The notes beneath the pieces are model-generated. The model was not told the origin of the DNA. It saw only the letters and a list, made by a program, of their open reading frames with translations, and made no database searches. The position numbers were made by a program, and so were the translations under genes. Positions 1-10,747 of a stretch of DNA of 64,000 bases are shown piece by piece; the first letter of the stretch is position 1, and each line of letters starts with the position of its first letter. Source of the DNA: Fagopyrum homotropicum (lineage: Eukaryota > Streptophyta > Magnoliopsida > Caryophyllales > Polygonaceae); contig BSWB01000003.1 of the NCBI GenBank assembly GCA_033239125.1, positions 137,802,320 through 137,866,319 of the forward strand. Reading direction: 5' to 3'.

Positions 1-2515
1 ATTCGAAGCATCAGAATCAAGGTGAAAGGCACAAACACAAGTAATCATATCACAAGTATACAACATACATAAAAGCACATCAATCCGGTTTATTATCTTT
101 GTTATTATTAGGTTGTATCCCGTTCTAATTCAACTTAGGTTGTGACACGATAGTCACCGAAACTCGCCTCGGTCCCTACTTACCGGCATGGAATGGTACT
201 GATGCATCTGACCGTCTACCAGCACGGGATAGTCGCCAAGAACCTCCTAGCTCTCGCGGGAGCTAGGCAAGTTGTCACCGCCCGTTATCATACACTTGGG
301 CCAAAATAATATAAAGGTCGGTAATCCTAATTCCGGTTTAGTTGTTATAAACAATAAACAATAAACAGACACCACCAAACACGCATCGAATCTAATACAT
401 AGAATACGAGCTAAGTAAGTCCGGAGACTTACCTTATCGCCACACTCAACTCACAACACTCTCGCTTCCCTTGGGAAGGAGTCCACAACCTGCTCACAAG
501 AAGATAACTATATCAACAACTTGCTCAACTCAAGAAGTCTAAGACTTCTACACCAATGATCTACGCGAGATCATTTGACTCACATTCTAGGACCACATCC
601 TAGAATCTCTCATGCTCACGTCAAACTTAACACAAGCTAGAAGCCCTCAGACTTCTAGACCCTATGATCTTGCAAGATCATAACCCAAAACACATACTAG
701 GATATACATGCCTAGTGTCAACTCAACGGTATCAACACTATGCTAGGATACACATATTCTAGCCTATAATCTCAACAACTATATACTCCAATTCTCAAAC
801 CTCACAAGCCTCACAAGATAACATCAACACCTCAAACTTAGAATCAACATCAATCCATCAAACAAAATCAAATCCTCAAAACTCACCTAAGGTTCAAAGC
901 CACTACTTGGCATTTACTCTAAGTTATGCTAGATCCATCCTAGCATGATATAACTACTAAACATAACAAGATCGAGGAAGGAGGTACTCACACGACGTCA
1001 AAAGACGGATGTCAAATCTTGGACTCGTTAGGCCTTTATCGGGGCGCTTCCGGACCTAAAACCAAAGCTACACAAATTTAGCTAATACGCTAAATTTGAT
1101 TGTAATATATAATATATATAAATCTAAGGTAACTCGTTTTCAAAACCAAGGTTAAAAATCACTAAAACATTTTTCGGGGAAATTTACACAATTTATAAAC
1201 ATGGTCAAAACCCGCAAATAAATCCTTGGACCATATTCTGAAAATAATCCAACAAAGGGCATAATAGTTAAATCTCAGAATTTGGGTCGCAAAGTATAAA
1301 TAAGAAAATCTGGCCAAAATCTATAATTATATAAAAGCAGGGGCATATATGCAACTTCCAGAAATTAGGGCCAAAACTGCAAATACAAAATACTGGGTCC
1401 ATTCTGTAATTAACTCTAAAAGGAGGGGGCGATTTTAATTAACAACAAATGTTTTTAAAAAAACCAAAGCGCCTTCTTCAGCTGGGAAAAGAAGCAAGGC
1501 GGCTGCGAAGAAGACCTCCGGCGGACGAGGTGATGGCGCAGGGGAAGGTGGCGGTCATGGCTTCTCCGGCGTGGTTCTTCAACAGCCCAAGCGAGGCTGC
1601 TTCAACGGCAGCGGTGGCGAGGCGGCGGTCGATTTCGAACCACGACAGAGAAGAAGGAAGAGGAGGGGTTCCCCTCCTGGCGGCGGCGACAACCAGGGCA
1701 GGACATAGGGCACGTGGTGGTGTGTTTCGGTTCCCTCTCCCAGCGTCGCAAAGCAAGGTTCCAGGCGGTGTCTCCGGCGCCGGCTGATGAAGCAGGGTCG
1801 AGGCAAGAAAGGGCTCCGATTTCAGGCTGCAAGGGCAGTAGGAGGAAAGGCAGAGCTGTTACTTCCCGGTGTCGATGAGGCGGTTCCTAGCAAAGGCGAT
1901 GCCAAAGGTTCTCCGGCGTCGAGGCTTCACTCCGGTGAAGGAGAAGGTAGAGGAGTTCCTGAATATTCATGGAAGAATGTCCAGAAGAGGGAGATGTGCA
2001 GATAAGGATGAAGAGGAGATAGAAGTTCCAATAGAGGAGCAAGGCTGAGAGAGTTGAGGGAGTGTGGATTATGGAGTGAGGCTGGTTTAGGTAGAGTGGA
2101 AAGACAAAGGAAATGATGAAAGCTGTGTGAGCGAGGGAGATGAGGCAGCAAGCAACGAGGAGTCAAAAGAGGTAGGTTGCACGGCAGGGTAAAGTCGGGC
2201 AGTGAGAGGGACGTCTCACCAATGGGAGGGAGAGATCAAATAAAAATAAATAAATAAATAAAAAGGAAAAGTGTGAAAGAGTAAACTCGATCAAACGCAT
2301 ACGGAACGGGGCTTCTGAGTCGGAAAACTTTCCGATTTTTTTTTCTGAAAAATAAATGAAAATGGATGTACGCGAACGTATCCAAAATAATAATACACTC
2401 GGAAAAGATATTTTACGTAGTAAAATACTTTTAATAAAATATTTAAGTTAAGAAAATATCGGTAGAAGTAGGATAAAATATATATCGAAACACACCAAAA
2501 TTTTTGGGCATTACA
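1..2515 (-). mobile_element. LTR of a Tekay/Del-type Ty3/gypsy element, family D (partial)
   Basis: Read on the minus strand this LTR begins with TGTAATGCCC at 2515 and runs off the left edge of the window, so its other end and target duplication are not visible. It shares short conserved blocks with the LTRs of families A, B and C, including the ...GGCGAG...CCGAAACTCGCC-type segment around 150-180 and the GTAAGTC hairpin at 415-432. The stretch 1449-2005 is GC-rich and open in several frames, but its peptides are arginine/proline/alanine-rich and match no retroelement domain, so I treat them as chance ORFs in the LTR. To its right there is neither a purine tract nor pol sequence, so this is a 5' LTR or a solo LTR. 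Tekay assignment is by LTR-end and module similarity and is fairly secure; family membership is not. Confidence 0.65.
415..432 (-). promoter_or_regulatory. Conserved LTR hairpin containing a splice-donor-like GTAAGT (family D)
   Basis: GTAAGTC (415-421) and GACTTAC (426-432) are perfect inverted repeats around a 4-base loop. The same stem recurs in the LTRs of families A and B with different loops. On the element's sense strand it reads AAG|GTAAGT, a consensus 5' splice site. The role is unknown. Confidence 0.5.
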
Positions 2516-3372
2516 GCTTGAGCACCTCAATTGAGATAAATTTGACCCCTTTAACCCATCCGGAAATAGGAGCATGCTAGTGTGTTGATGTGTGCGAAAA
2601 GCAAGTGTGGGGTGAAGTTGTTGATGAAAAGAATATCATGCATAAAATGCTGAATTTGTTGTGAAAGTGTAGCCAAAAATATAGGCTTGGGGACATTGGC
2701 TTAAATGACAAGTAAGTCGGTACACTTCACATAATCGGGTGTTGGTGCCTTGCCAAAGTCAAATGAACCAATAGTCCTAACGAGCTTTGGTATGTGTGCC
2801 CGGTGTGGATGCACCTCGAAAACTAAGAAAAAGCCCGAGGACGGCTAATCACCACGGTTTCGGCTTTTGTACACCAATGCCATTGTCTCAAAAATAAGTC
2901 AAAGAAAAAGAAAAGAAAGAAAAGATAGAGGAAAATATACACTTGAGGGAAGTTGATCGAGGACAAGATTGTGGAGTTAGTTCCGTTCCCGGATTAGCAT
3001 CACATAACCTAGAAATCCCCACCCAATCACTACATTTCTTGGCCCTTTTATTTCACAAGACCTTATGACCTATTTGCATGTTTGTAAGACTTAGTGGTTT
3101 AGATTGGATGTACTCTTGATCTTCTTGACTTCTTCATCCTTACATCTCATGCATACTTTTGTGTTAAGTACAATTGTCTTTCCATGTCTTGATTTGTTTG
3201 ATGCATGATTGCTTGTACTTTGCCATGAAACATGACTTTGAAGGTGATCCAATAATAGAAGCACAAACCCAAAAAGATTTTGCCATTTTTCTGCATACAT
3301 AAATCATGTCATCTCTTAGTCTATAGTTAGGAATTTGCTCGGGGACGAGCAAACCTTAAGTATGGGGTATTT
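2516..3372 (+). mobile_element. 3' internal, non-coding end of a Tat/Athila-type Ty3/gypsy element
   Basis: This stretch directly precedes the purine tract and LTR 'E' and holds no recognisable protein. The segment near 3338 reads CTCGGGGACGAGCAA, the phrase that usually precedes the purine tract in plant Tat/Athila elements. I infer that 2516-3372 is the untranslated 3' interior of that element and that LTR D sits inside it. The rest of the element (gag-pol and 5' LTR) would lie left of the window. Confidence 0.55.
3358..3372 (+). other. Polypurine tract of the Tat/Athila-type element (LTR E)
   Basis: AAGTATGGGGTATT lies immediately before the LTR start TGATAAC. It is the expected plus-strand priming site and fixes the orientation of LTR E. 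Confidence 0.55.
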
Positions 3373-5195
3373 TGATAACACGATTTATTGCTTAGTTTTA
3401 GGTAATCATTTAGATAGATTTCTCACTCATTCATGCATAGTTTAGCACTAGTTCACGACGTTTGCACTCAATTCACGTACTTTGTCGAGATAGACGTCTA
3501 CACGGACTTGTGCGTTTCTTTGTAGGTATTTCGGGAGATTTAGGAGCTAAAACGATACATTTGAGAATCGTTCATCTAGATGACACACCCTCGGACTCAT
3601 TAGGACACAAGCTAAAGGCTAAGGAGGACTCATGGAGCCTTGTCAACACAAGCCATGCACCAAATCATAGCTTAGTGATCCAAAGCGAAGTTTCTGGAGC
3701 AAATCACGGTTCTCTGACACTCCACGGCCGTGGAATCACCCGTGGATTTTGCCAGATTCTTGTGACAACTGTGCCACGACTCTCATGGCCAGCTCATGCA
3801 AAATTTGTTATAAAAGTGGTCCTTCATTGGCTGAGAAGAGCATCTTGGAGCAGCTCTCCATTATCCATTATCCTCTAAACAAAAATATTCTCCCAACAAG
3901 AAGTCTTTCTAGGAAGGAAAGTGTCAAAGAGGAAGAAGAAGAGCTCCATTGAAGAGGAGAAGAAGAACACACACCATTACCACACTTGATAGTTTTGTAT
4001 TGAAGAATTCCGGATTCTATTTCTAGAGTTGTATGAATCATTTGAACCTTCTTTTGGAAGGATTGTGAGTTACTCTAATTCTATTTTCAGCTTTGTTTTG
4101 TTTTAGTTCACTTGTTCATCTCTCTTCCTTCATCATCTTGCAAATGGATGTCATGATTTTATGTTTGTTTGTTTCGATTTCTATTATGAACGTTGTAGGC
4201 TAAATAGATGTGGTTCTAGGGTAAGGAAAGAATGGTTATGGCTAGGGCTATGATAGGACGGACTTAGATTTATCTTTGGATGACTTGTGTGCATAAACGT
4301 AGCTGCTGTTAGAAATCACGGGTAGTTCTTGTCTAACCACGGCCGTGGTTTAGGTAGAACAAACGGTGATTTTCCCTGGTTCGATGGATCTTGTCTTAGA
4401 TTGTTAGAATGTTGAAATCCTAGGTGTTTGTTTAGTTAATCTAGCCTAGGGTGACCTAGTGTTAGCTACTAAGTGTTAGAAGAGACCTACCTGGTGATTC
4501 TTACCCTTAGATTTCGAAGATTATAAATCCTAGGTAGTGGTGAGCCTCACAAGCCACCATTGGACTAAGTGTGCTAGGATAGTTGTTTAGAACTTCGCTT
4601 TCCGAGACTTACCCGGTAAGGATAGGTTAGACCTCTAGGCAACAAATCCGGTTTGTGTAGAATTCCGTCCCTTAGGTTCTTAGAGACTTACCCGGTGATG
4701 AGATCTAGGGAATGGACTAGTGGATCATGAGACCTCCCCGGTGATCGATCCCAATCTAGAAACACTTAACCCCAACATAGTTAATCCAAGGAATGAATAG
4801 ATAGCTTGAGTCCTATGCCATAACCGGAACTTCCAACCCCTAGAATCCGTCTTTTCTTTCTTTGATCTATATCTTGTTTAGCTTGTTTATTTGTGTTGAT
4901 TCATAGTCTAGTTGATTGTTTATTTTGCATGAATTGTGATCTTTGATTGATCACCAAAAACCAACCAAAAACATTTGAGATTTTCATTTCTTTATTTCTT
5001 TCTTCTCTTTCAACCTAGGTCTTTACTAAACTCAATCACAAATCGAATCAATTTCACCTTAGTCTTTGTGTTCGACCTCGGAATACTATCCCTACTACAA
5101 ACGTCCCGTACACTGCGGGTTTCCCTAGGTAGTTTAGGATTTAGTTCGAGTTATAAATTTAAAACCCATTTGCACATCACGATCTTAGCGTAACA
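3373..5195 (+). mobile_element. 3' LTR (E) of a Tat/Athila-type Ty3/gypsy element
   Basis: The LTR runs from TGATAACACG after the purine tract to ...GCGTAACA, about 1.82 kb. Its right end aligns with the right end of LTR 'F' read in reverse (shared ATAAATTTAAA, TTGCACA and GCG-AACA blocks, and the CCGTACA-TGCGGGTT segment near 5107), so the two are diverged members of one lineage. It carries two perfect CCACGGCCGTGG palindromes (3722-3733, 4337-4348) and several ACTTACCCGGT repeats (about 4500-4740), which reappear inverted in F. No primer site follows it; minus-strand Tekay pol sequence begins at once, so this is the downstream end of an element inserted into family C. Confidence 0.7.
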
Positions 5196-5382
5196 ATACA
5201 CTAGGGCGGATGAAGCCCTTCTCTGCTAACTCCTCGAGCTGCTTCTTCAACTCAAGCATCTCGATAGGAGTCATACGATAAGGAGCCTTAGAAATTGGTC
5301 TCGTACCAAGCTCTAGCTCAATGCCAAAGTCTACACTCCTCTATGGAGGTATACCCGACGGCTCTCCAAAGACTTCAGCAAA
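5196..5382 (-). pseudogene. Reverse transcriptase N-terminal fragment (Tekay element C)
   Basis: Minus-strand translation gives a chromoviral protease-RT linker and RT start: FGIELELGT, then PISKAPYRMTP, then LEELAEKGFIRPS. This is the conserved opening of Ty3/gypsy reverse transcriptase, which copies element RNA into DNA in the cytoplasmic particle. A TAG lies in frame in the linker near 5340, just before the conserved FGIEL. The sequence stops at 5196, where LTR E begins, so the catalytic palm (including the xxDD box), RNase H and integrase of C are missing here and presumably lie beyond the inserted element. The fragment follows the C protease in the correct order. Confidence 0.8.
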
Positions 5383-6060
5383 CTAGCAAGCTACTGGAAT
5401 CACCTCAAAAGTCAAACTCGCAATATCCTTCATGGAATAGCGCCAAAAAGCCTCGCAACCTTGACTGATAAGTCTCGCAACTCGCATTTCACTGATGACT
5501 GTACCAGTCTTCCCGAGATCCCATCCTCGAAAGATCTCAACATGGCCTGCATCTGTAGTTACTGTCACTGTCCTCTTGCCGATGTCCAGAACTGCTCGAT
5601 GCCGATCCATCCAATCCATGTCCAAAATAACTTCTTCATGTACTAAGTACATGAGGAAGAAGTCAGTTGACCAATCGCAACATTCCAATCTAATAAGGCA
5701 ATCTCGAACCTCTCGTCTGCCTCGAATCTTACCCCCATTGGGTAATCCTATAAATAAGGGTCTACCTTCTATAATAACTAAGGTCAATCTATCTACACAT
5801 GCATCAGATATAAAAGAATGCTTAGCACCGGTACCGAAAAGAACTCTGATTGGAAAACCATTAATATGAGTGGTACATGTGGATGTTGGCGATGTTTGCT
5901 CTACAGTACTCCTCAGCTCATACACTCTAGCTGATGCATCTTTGGTGTCTACAGATCCACCAAACTCGTCCTCTACCTCTCCCTTGTCCCGGAGTGGAAC
6001 CCTGAGGAGCAGTAGAACCAAAAACTCTCTACTTCTACTGATGATATTAAGATCACTATC
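5383..6060 (-). pseudogene. Aspartic protease region of Tekay element C, catalytic Asp lost
   Basis: The open minus-strand frame ending at 5383 carries a retropepsin-like domain that would cleave the Gag-Pol precursor. Landmarks in order are GFPIRVLFGTGAKHSFIS, then the flap region (GLPNGGKIRGRR), then DMDWMDRHRAVLD near the C-terminal side, then the linker ARLISQGCEAF leading to RT. In this family the catalytic motif is D-[ST]-G. Here the first residue is glycine (GGT, 5833-5835), one A-to-G change from Asp, so the enzyme would be inactive. The frame stays open upstream to 6150, but there it overlaps the gag zinc knuckle in another frame and starts at a GTG, so I take only the protease part as real. 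It lies between gag and RT in the usual order. Confidence 0.8.
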
Positions 6061-6118
6061 CTCCTCCAGCAACACTGGACGGTGAAGAACCCTGTTGAGA
6101 TAACGCCTTGCCCTGGCG

Positions 6119-6635
6119 GCAAAACGCAGCTTTGTGTCCGGGCTTGCCACAAGAAAAGCAAGTCACTGCTGGCTTCTTGTAATCAGCTCGGATGTGTCTT
6201 GCACCTCCACAGTTTTGAAACTACCGTCCTCTATTAGAACTCTGTTGGAAACCAGAATGTCCCGGCGCCTGACTATGCCCAAAACGAACTACTCCAACTC
6301 CAGCACTAGTTGATCCAGTCTTCTGTCTCTTCTCAGGACCTCTTGTTTGAGAAGCTCTCTTCTGACCCAGTTGGTCTCTCTCATAAACAGAAGCTCTATC
6401 TTGATAGTCCGTCAAAGAATCACAACGGAAACCAGGAAGATAAGAGCGTGTAGACTCTCTCGACCTTCAAGAGAAAAAGTAAACATGTTGATCCTCAGGT
6501 GGTGCAAACGTACCCAACAAAGACTGTTCAACCTGAAACTTGTTGATGATCTCAGCAAGAGGCAAATCCTCGAATCCCGCCTCGAGGAAATCCTGTAGAC
6601 GGTCCCTCCTCATAGTTGTAGGGCAATAGCGATCA
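6119..6635 (-). pseudogene. Gag C-terminal part with zinc knuckles (Tekay element C)
   Basis: The minus strand encodes the nucleocapsid part of Gag, which packages element RNA. At 6119-6160 an intact CX2CX4HX4C knuckle reads CFSCGKPGHKAAFC. About 20 residues upstream a second knuckle is degraded: its first and last Cys are Phe and Tyr (FQNC...RHIRADY). Further upstream DRYCPTTMRRDRLQDFLEAG matches the second half of the Tekay gag capsid domain. Stops and frameshifts separate these pieces. The homology stops near 6635, and the first half of the same gag resumes at 9808, so the gene is split by the 3.2 kb insert in between. Confidence 0.75.
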
Positions 6636-6650
6636 CTACATGCAAGCAAG

Positions 6651-8034
6651 ATGCCTTCCACTGAGAATAACAAACTTTTTACGCCCTTTTCTGAAACTCA
6701 TTCACAATTAGTGGAACGCTTTTTCCACCAAGCTTCTGATAATAAAGAACCTTGGTATGCTGACATTGTAAATTATCTTGTTTGCCAGGAAATACCACCC
6801 GGATTGACGTACGCTCAAAGGAAGAAATTTTTTAAAGATGTACGCCATTACTATTGGGATGAACCTCTACTATTTAAAAGAGGTCCGGACGGGATGCTTC
6901 AAAGATGCATTCCGGAAGATGAAGTAACTAGTGTCATACAACATTTTCATTCGCTTCCTTGTGGAGGACATGCTAGCGCTCACAAAACATCCGCTAAGGT
7001 ATTACGTTCCGGTTTCTTTTGGCCTGCATTATTTAAGGATGTGCGATCGTTTGTTGTTTCTTTTGATGCATGCCAAAGAACAGGGAACTTATCTAGGAGG
7101 AACGAGATGCTACTAAACAAAATCCAAGAAGTCGAGATTTTTGATGTATGGGGAGTTGATTTCATGGGACCCTTCCCATCATCCAGAGGAAACCTCTACA
7201 TTCTCCTAGCTGTCGATTACGTCTCTAGATGGGTGGAAGCCATTGCCTCTCCCACTAATGACACCATGGTGGTTTTGAAGTTCTTCAATCGGACTATCTT
7301 TCCACGTTTTGAGACTCCACACATCATCATCAGCGATGGAGGGACACATTTCATCAACCGGAAGTCTAAAGCACTTCTATCGAAGTATGGGGTAACCCAC
7401 AAGGTAGCAACTCCTTATCACCATCAAACTAGTGGACAGGTCGAGATCTCGAATAGAGATATCAAGGCAATGTTGGAAAAGACCGTTTCTAGGACGAGGA
7501 AGGATTGGTCCACGAAGTTGGATGACGCTCTTTGGGCTTACAGGACCGCATTCAAGACTCCCATTGGTACCACCCCTTATAATTTGGTATATGGGAAGTC
7601 TTGCCATTTGCTTGTTGAGCTAGAACACAAGGCGTATTGGGCAATCAAATGGTTGAATTTCGACATCAAGGAAGCCGGTGAGAAGCGGCTATTGGATATC
7701 AATGAGTTGGAAGAGCTGCGTTTGAACGCTTATGAGAATACTAAAATCTACAAGGAAAGGACAAAGAAATGACATGACAAGCGTATCATTCCTAAGGAGT
7801 TTAAAGAAGGAGATTTAGTTCTACTCTTCAACTCCCGCCTTCGCCTCTTCCCAGGTAAGTTGAAATCTAGATGGACAGGATCTTACGTTGTGAAACATGT
7901 TTTCCCTTATGATGCAGTTGAGATTTAGGGAGAAACAAGTGGAAACCTCAAGGTCAATGGTCATAGACTTAAGAAATACCAACCGGAAGTCAAGGTTGAG
8001 GAGATTGCACCACTATATCTTGTTTAGAGATACC
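6651..8034 (+). pseudogene. Athila-lineage integrase pseudogene
   Basis: The first frame (6651-7772, 373 codons, ATG start) and its continuation encode an integrase of the Athila clade, which inserts element cDNA into the chromosome. The zinc-binding region has H100 and H107, but the first Cys of the CX2C pair is Phe138 (TTT, 7062-7064), with only C141 left. The catalytic core has D170 (GVDFMGPF), D229 (ISDGGTHF) and E265 (SGQVE), the D,D-35-E spacing. A TGA at 7770 replaces the Trp expected before HDKRI. The frame continues through KEGDLVLLFNSRLRLFPGK and RWTGSYVV, has a TAG near 7926, and ends with VNGHRLKKYQPE and EEIAPLYL near 8030. No RT precedes it; minus-strand C gag ends within about 15 bases of its start. 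It lies in the orientation opposite to the adjoining LTR F. Confidence 0.9.
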
Positions 8035-8040
8035 GTACTT

Positions 8041-8057
8041 TTTATTCCCCAAAAACT
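8041..8057 (-). other. Truncated primer-binding region next to LTR F
   Basis: On the minus strand the LTR end ...GCGAACA is followed by AGTTTTTGGGGAAT. Tat/Athila elements normally have AGTTTTTGGCGCCG...CCGGGGAA here, so the middle of the primer site appears deleted between GG repeats. This supports reading F as a 5' LTR. Confidence 0.45.
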
Positions 8058-9807
8058 TGTTCGCTCCAAACGGTGTGTGCAAGCTTTAAATTTATATCCA
8101 AAGAAATATGCTTAAAATAAGGATGCGAACCCGCAATGTACGGATCAATTATACTAAAAGCAAGAATTCCGGGGTGTCGATCTCAGGGACTTAGGTGAAA
8201 CAACGCAAGTATAGGTAGTTAATGCAACTAATAACCACAAAAGCGATTAAAGCAATCAAAGAGATGATAATAAGGTCAATTAAAGGAAATATGCAAATTC
8301 TAGGGATTAAAGAATCTAGTTGTGGTTCCAACTCAAGATCTCAAGATAAGCGGACAATGTTGAGATTTTGCAAAGGGAAGGTGTTTCTAAAGTGGAATAG
8401 ATCACCGGGTAAGTCTCACTACTAACTAATCCCAAACCAAAAGCTCCTATTACCGGGTAAGTCTCAAGGTACTAAGGAAAGGAATTATAATCTCAAACCA
8501 ACACATCAACTAAGGGAATATAATCAACCTTTACCGGGTAAGTCTCAGGCTAACTCACAAAGATGGGATGAAGGCACAATCAAACCCCAATAAAGGATAA
8601 ACCTTTATTACTTACACTTATGATAATGGGTAAACAAACTAAGGAATCACCGGGTAAGTCTCATCCTAGGCTTGCATTGAACCAGGAAGGTGTAATAAGA
8701 ATATGATTTGGCAAACTCTAACACTGAACTCTCAGTTACGGATCAGAAAAGGTCACCTCGGTCAGTCAAGTTCCACCCTGGCCGAGATGTTCATCGACTG
8801 AACGAAATGTTCTAGGGTTAAGGATAAACACTCGAGCTTTCAGTGTCCTACTGGGATTAAGATTATTCTATCATTGTTTTTCCCATAACTTTCAACCAAT
8901 CGCCCTAGAATCTCACAAGGAAATTAGTCACTCATCATCATGAAAGCAATAATCAAATATATGAGAAGGGAATGAATATTTGAACGCAAAAACCTTAGGA
9001 AAAAAGTTTCAATAACTGAATCAAATATCAAACAAATCAGCGTTCCTCGGATCACAAATCCAACAAGATAATGAAACTGAAGGAAATCTAAGTCTTACAA
9101 ATCCCCTCAAAAGCTATCACAAGATATGGACTTCCTTCCTTCAATCTTCCTTCAAACTTCCTTAAATCCTTCCTAACTACAGCTTCTTCAAAGATTGGAT
9201 GGTATATCGGATGCTGAATTTCTGGAAAATCCAACCCTTTATATAGGAGAATTATCTTCCAAAGATAATAATATCTTAAAAAGATAATATCCTAATAAAA
9301 TATATCTTATCTCGAAAATAGATCTCCCAAATATATGATCTTCCTTCCAGAAATTCAGCCCAAACATATAAAATCTCTCCTTCCAAAAATAAAAGATCTC
9401 AGCCAAATAAAATATATCTCGTAGCGTCAGGGTATTCGCCTCGGTCGGGGCGCTCCTCTAGATCACCTCGGTCGAGGTGACACTGTAGCTGACCGAGGTG
9501 AATCTCAACTGAATGTGAAATCTCTCAAATCTGGTCCAAAGTAAATCTTCTTTGTTAATTCCTTGCTTCCTGAGTTCTCTTTTAAGCTCCTGAACGTAGC
9601 TCCTATGACTCATTTGCTCATTAGCTTCATTTCGATGCAAAATGTGCCATTTTACCTACGATTACAACGAAACTTTGTGTATACCTCGATTCCCGTAAAG
9701 GTGGATGACACAACAATATAATCGCATAATATACATTCAAACATGCAGATTATTGAAGATAAAACGTCTAAACAAGTCCCAAATTATAGACTATAATACA
9801 TCCTATC
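8058..9807 (-). mobile_element. LTR (F) of a Tat/Athila-type Ty3/gypsy element, minus strand
   Basis: On the minus strand it runs from TGATAGGATG (9807) to ...GGAGCGAACA (8058), 1.75 kb. It is a diverged relative of LTR E in inverted orientation, sharing the terminal blocks and the repeated ACCGGGTAAGTCTC phrases (about 8404-8660). It carries CACCTCGGTCGAGGTG (9464-9479), a near-palindrome placed like the CCACGGCCGTGG of E. A TTTATATAGGAG segment near 9238-9249 could be a TATA region. It interrupts the gag of element C at 9807/9808. No partner LTR or matching target duplication was found. Confidence 0.65.
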
Positions 9808-10462
9808 AGGTGACCTTACTACGAACGATCATCCACCAAGAATGAGCCTGATCCTTCAGTAGCGTCTGTGCTATGTTGACTCGACGTCCCTTTGGGCAAC
9901 CGATCGCCTCCATAGCAGAATCCATCTGTCCAAGCCATAACTCAACCTCCAATCCAGTCTTTCCCATAAAAGTGGAAACCTTCAGCTGGTCGAAAGCCTT
10001 CAACCAACTGTCGGACTTCGGCTCCTTCGCCTTAGGTGGCGCTCTAATAACCTCAACAACTCTAGCAGGCGGGGCAACGACCTAAGTAACTCTCTGTGAA
10101 ACATCAGCTGATCTCGCGGGAACTGGCGGCACTGGTGCTGGTCCTCCATCCCTGATAGCCTCCTCAACTCTCTACACATAGTTGCGATCTGTAGAAGCTC
10201 CGATAGAGACTCGTGTGGACTTCGTCGATGACACTCTTTGTGCTCCGGACCTAGAAGCAGTCCCGTTCCCAACATCGGGATAAACACTCTCAACAACCTT
10301 TTCAGGAAATGCCTCAGCGATAGGCGGATCCGCAGCTGGGGCCTGGCCCCGACCTCTAGCTAGTGGAGGTCTTCCTGCACGTTCTCGTCCATGGACGGCA
10401 TGTGAAAGTGGTGGTCGACCCCTTCCTCGTCCTATAGCAACGGTAGCTCTAGTGCGTGACAT
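9808..10462 (-). pseudogene. Gag N-terminal part (Tekay element C)
   Basis: The minus-strand frame from the ATG at 10462 begins MSRTRATVAIGRGRGRPP, an Arg/Gly-rich gag start typical of plant Tekay elements. It stays open to 10172 and then shifts frame. The conserved capsid part follows at 10003-9808 with VSTFMGKTG, WLGQMDSAMEAIGCP, VNIAQTLLKDQAHSWW, corresponding to the Retrotrans_gag domain. The protein would form the virus-like particle. Homology ends at VRSKVT, exactly at the start of LTR F; the remaining half of gag is at 6119-6635. At least one frameshift is present, so the gene is non-functional even without the insertion. Confidence 0.8.
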
Positions 10463-10730
10463 CTGCTATAAGGAAAGATATATAAGACTATAGATATAAG
10501 GACACGCTACAGCTAAAGCAAAAATCCAAGAAAAAGCACATATAAAGGCCAACATATAAGAACCTACACTGCTGAGATCCGCGGAGGTAGTTGTGGTCGC
10601 CCGTACATCTATCCCAGACTGACAAGTTTAAAAATAAAACCCCCTTTTGAAAGCATTAGACCCCTTGCGGGCTCTATTTATTTATCCATCCGACCTTTAT
10701 AAGATTTTGAGTGCCATTGTTGCCAACCTA

Positions 10731-10744
10731 GAGCTCTCCTACCA
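10731..10744 (-). other. Mutated initiator-Met tRNA primer site (element C)
   Basis: On the minus strand the site next to the LTR reads TGGTAGGAGAGCTC, compared with TGGTATCAGAGCCA in families A and B. The flanking GGTTGGCAACAATGGCACT is shared with A, so this is the same site with several mismatches. Confidence 0.65.
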
Positions 10745-10747
10745 TAT

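Noticed and set aside
1449..2005. GC-rich overlapping ORFs on both strands in LTR D
   Set aside because: They are low-complexity Arg/Ala/Pro-rich peptides with several equally open frames, inside an LTR; no domain is visible.
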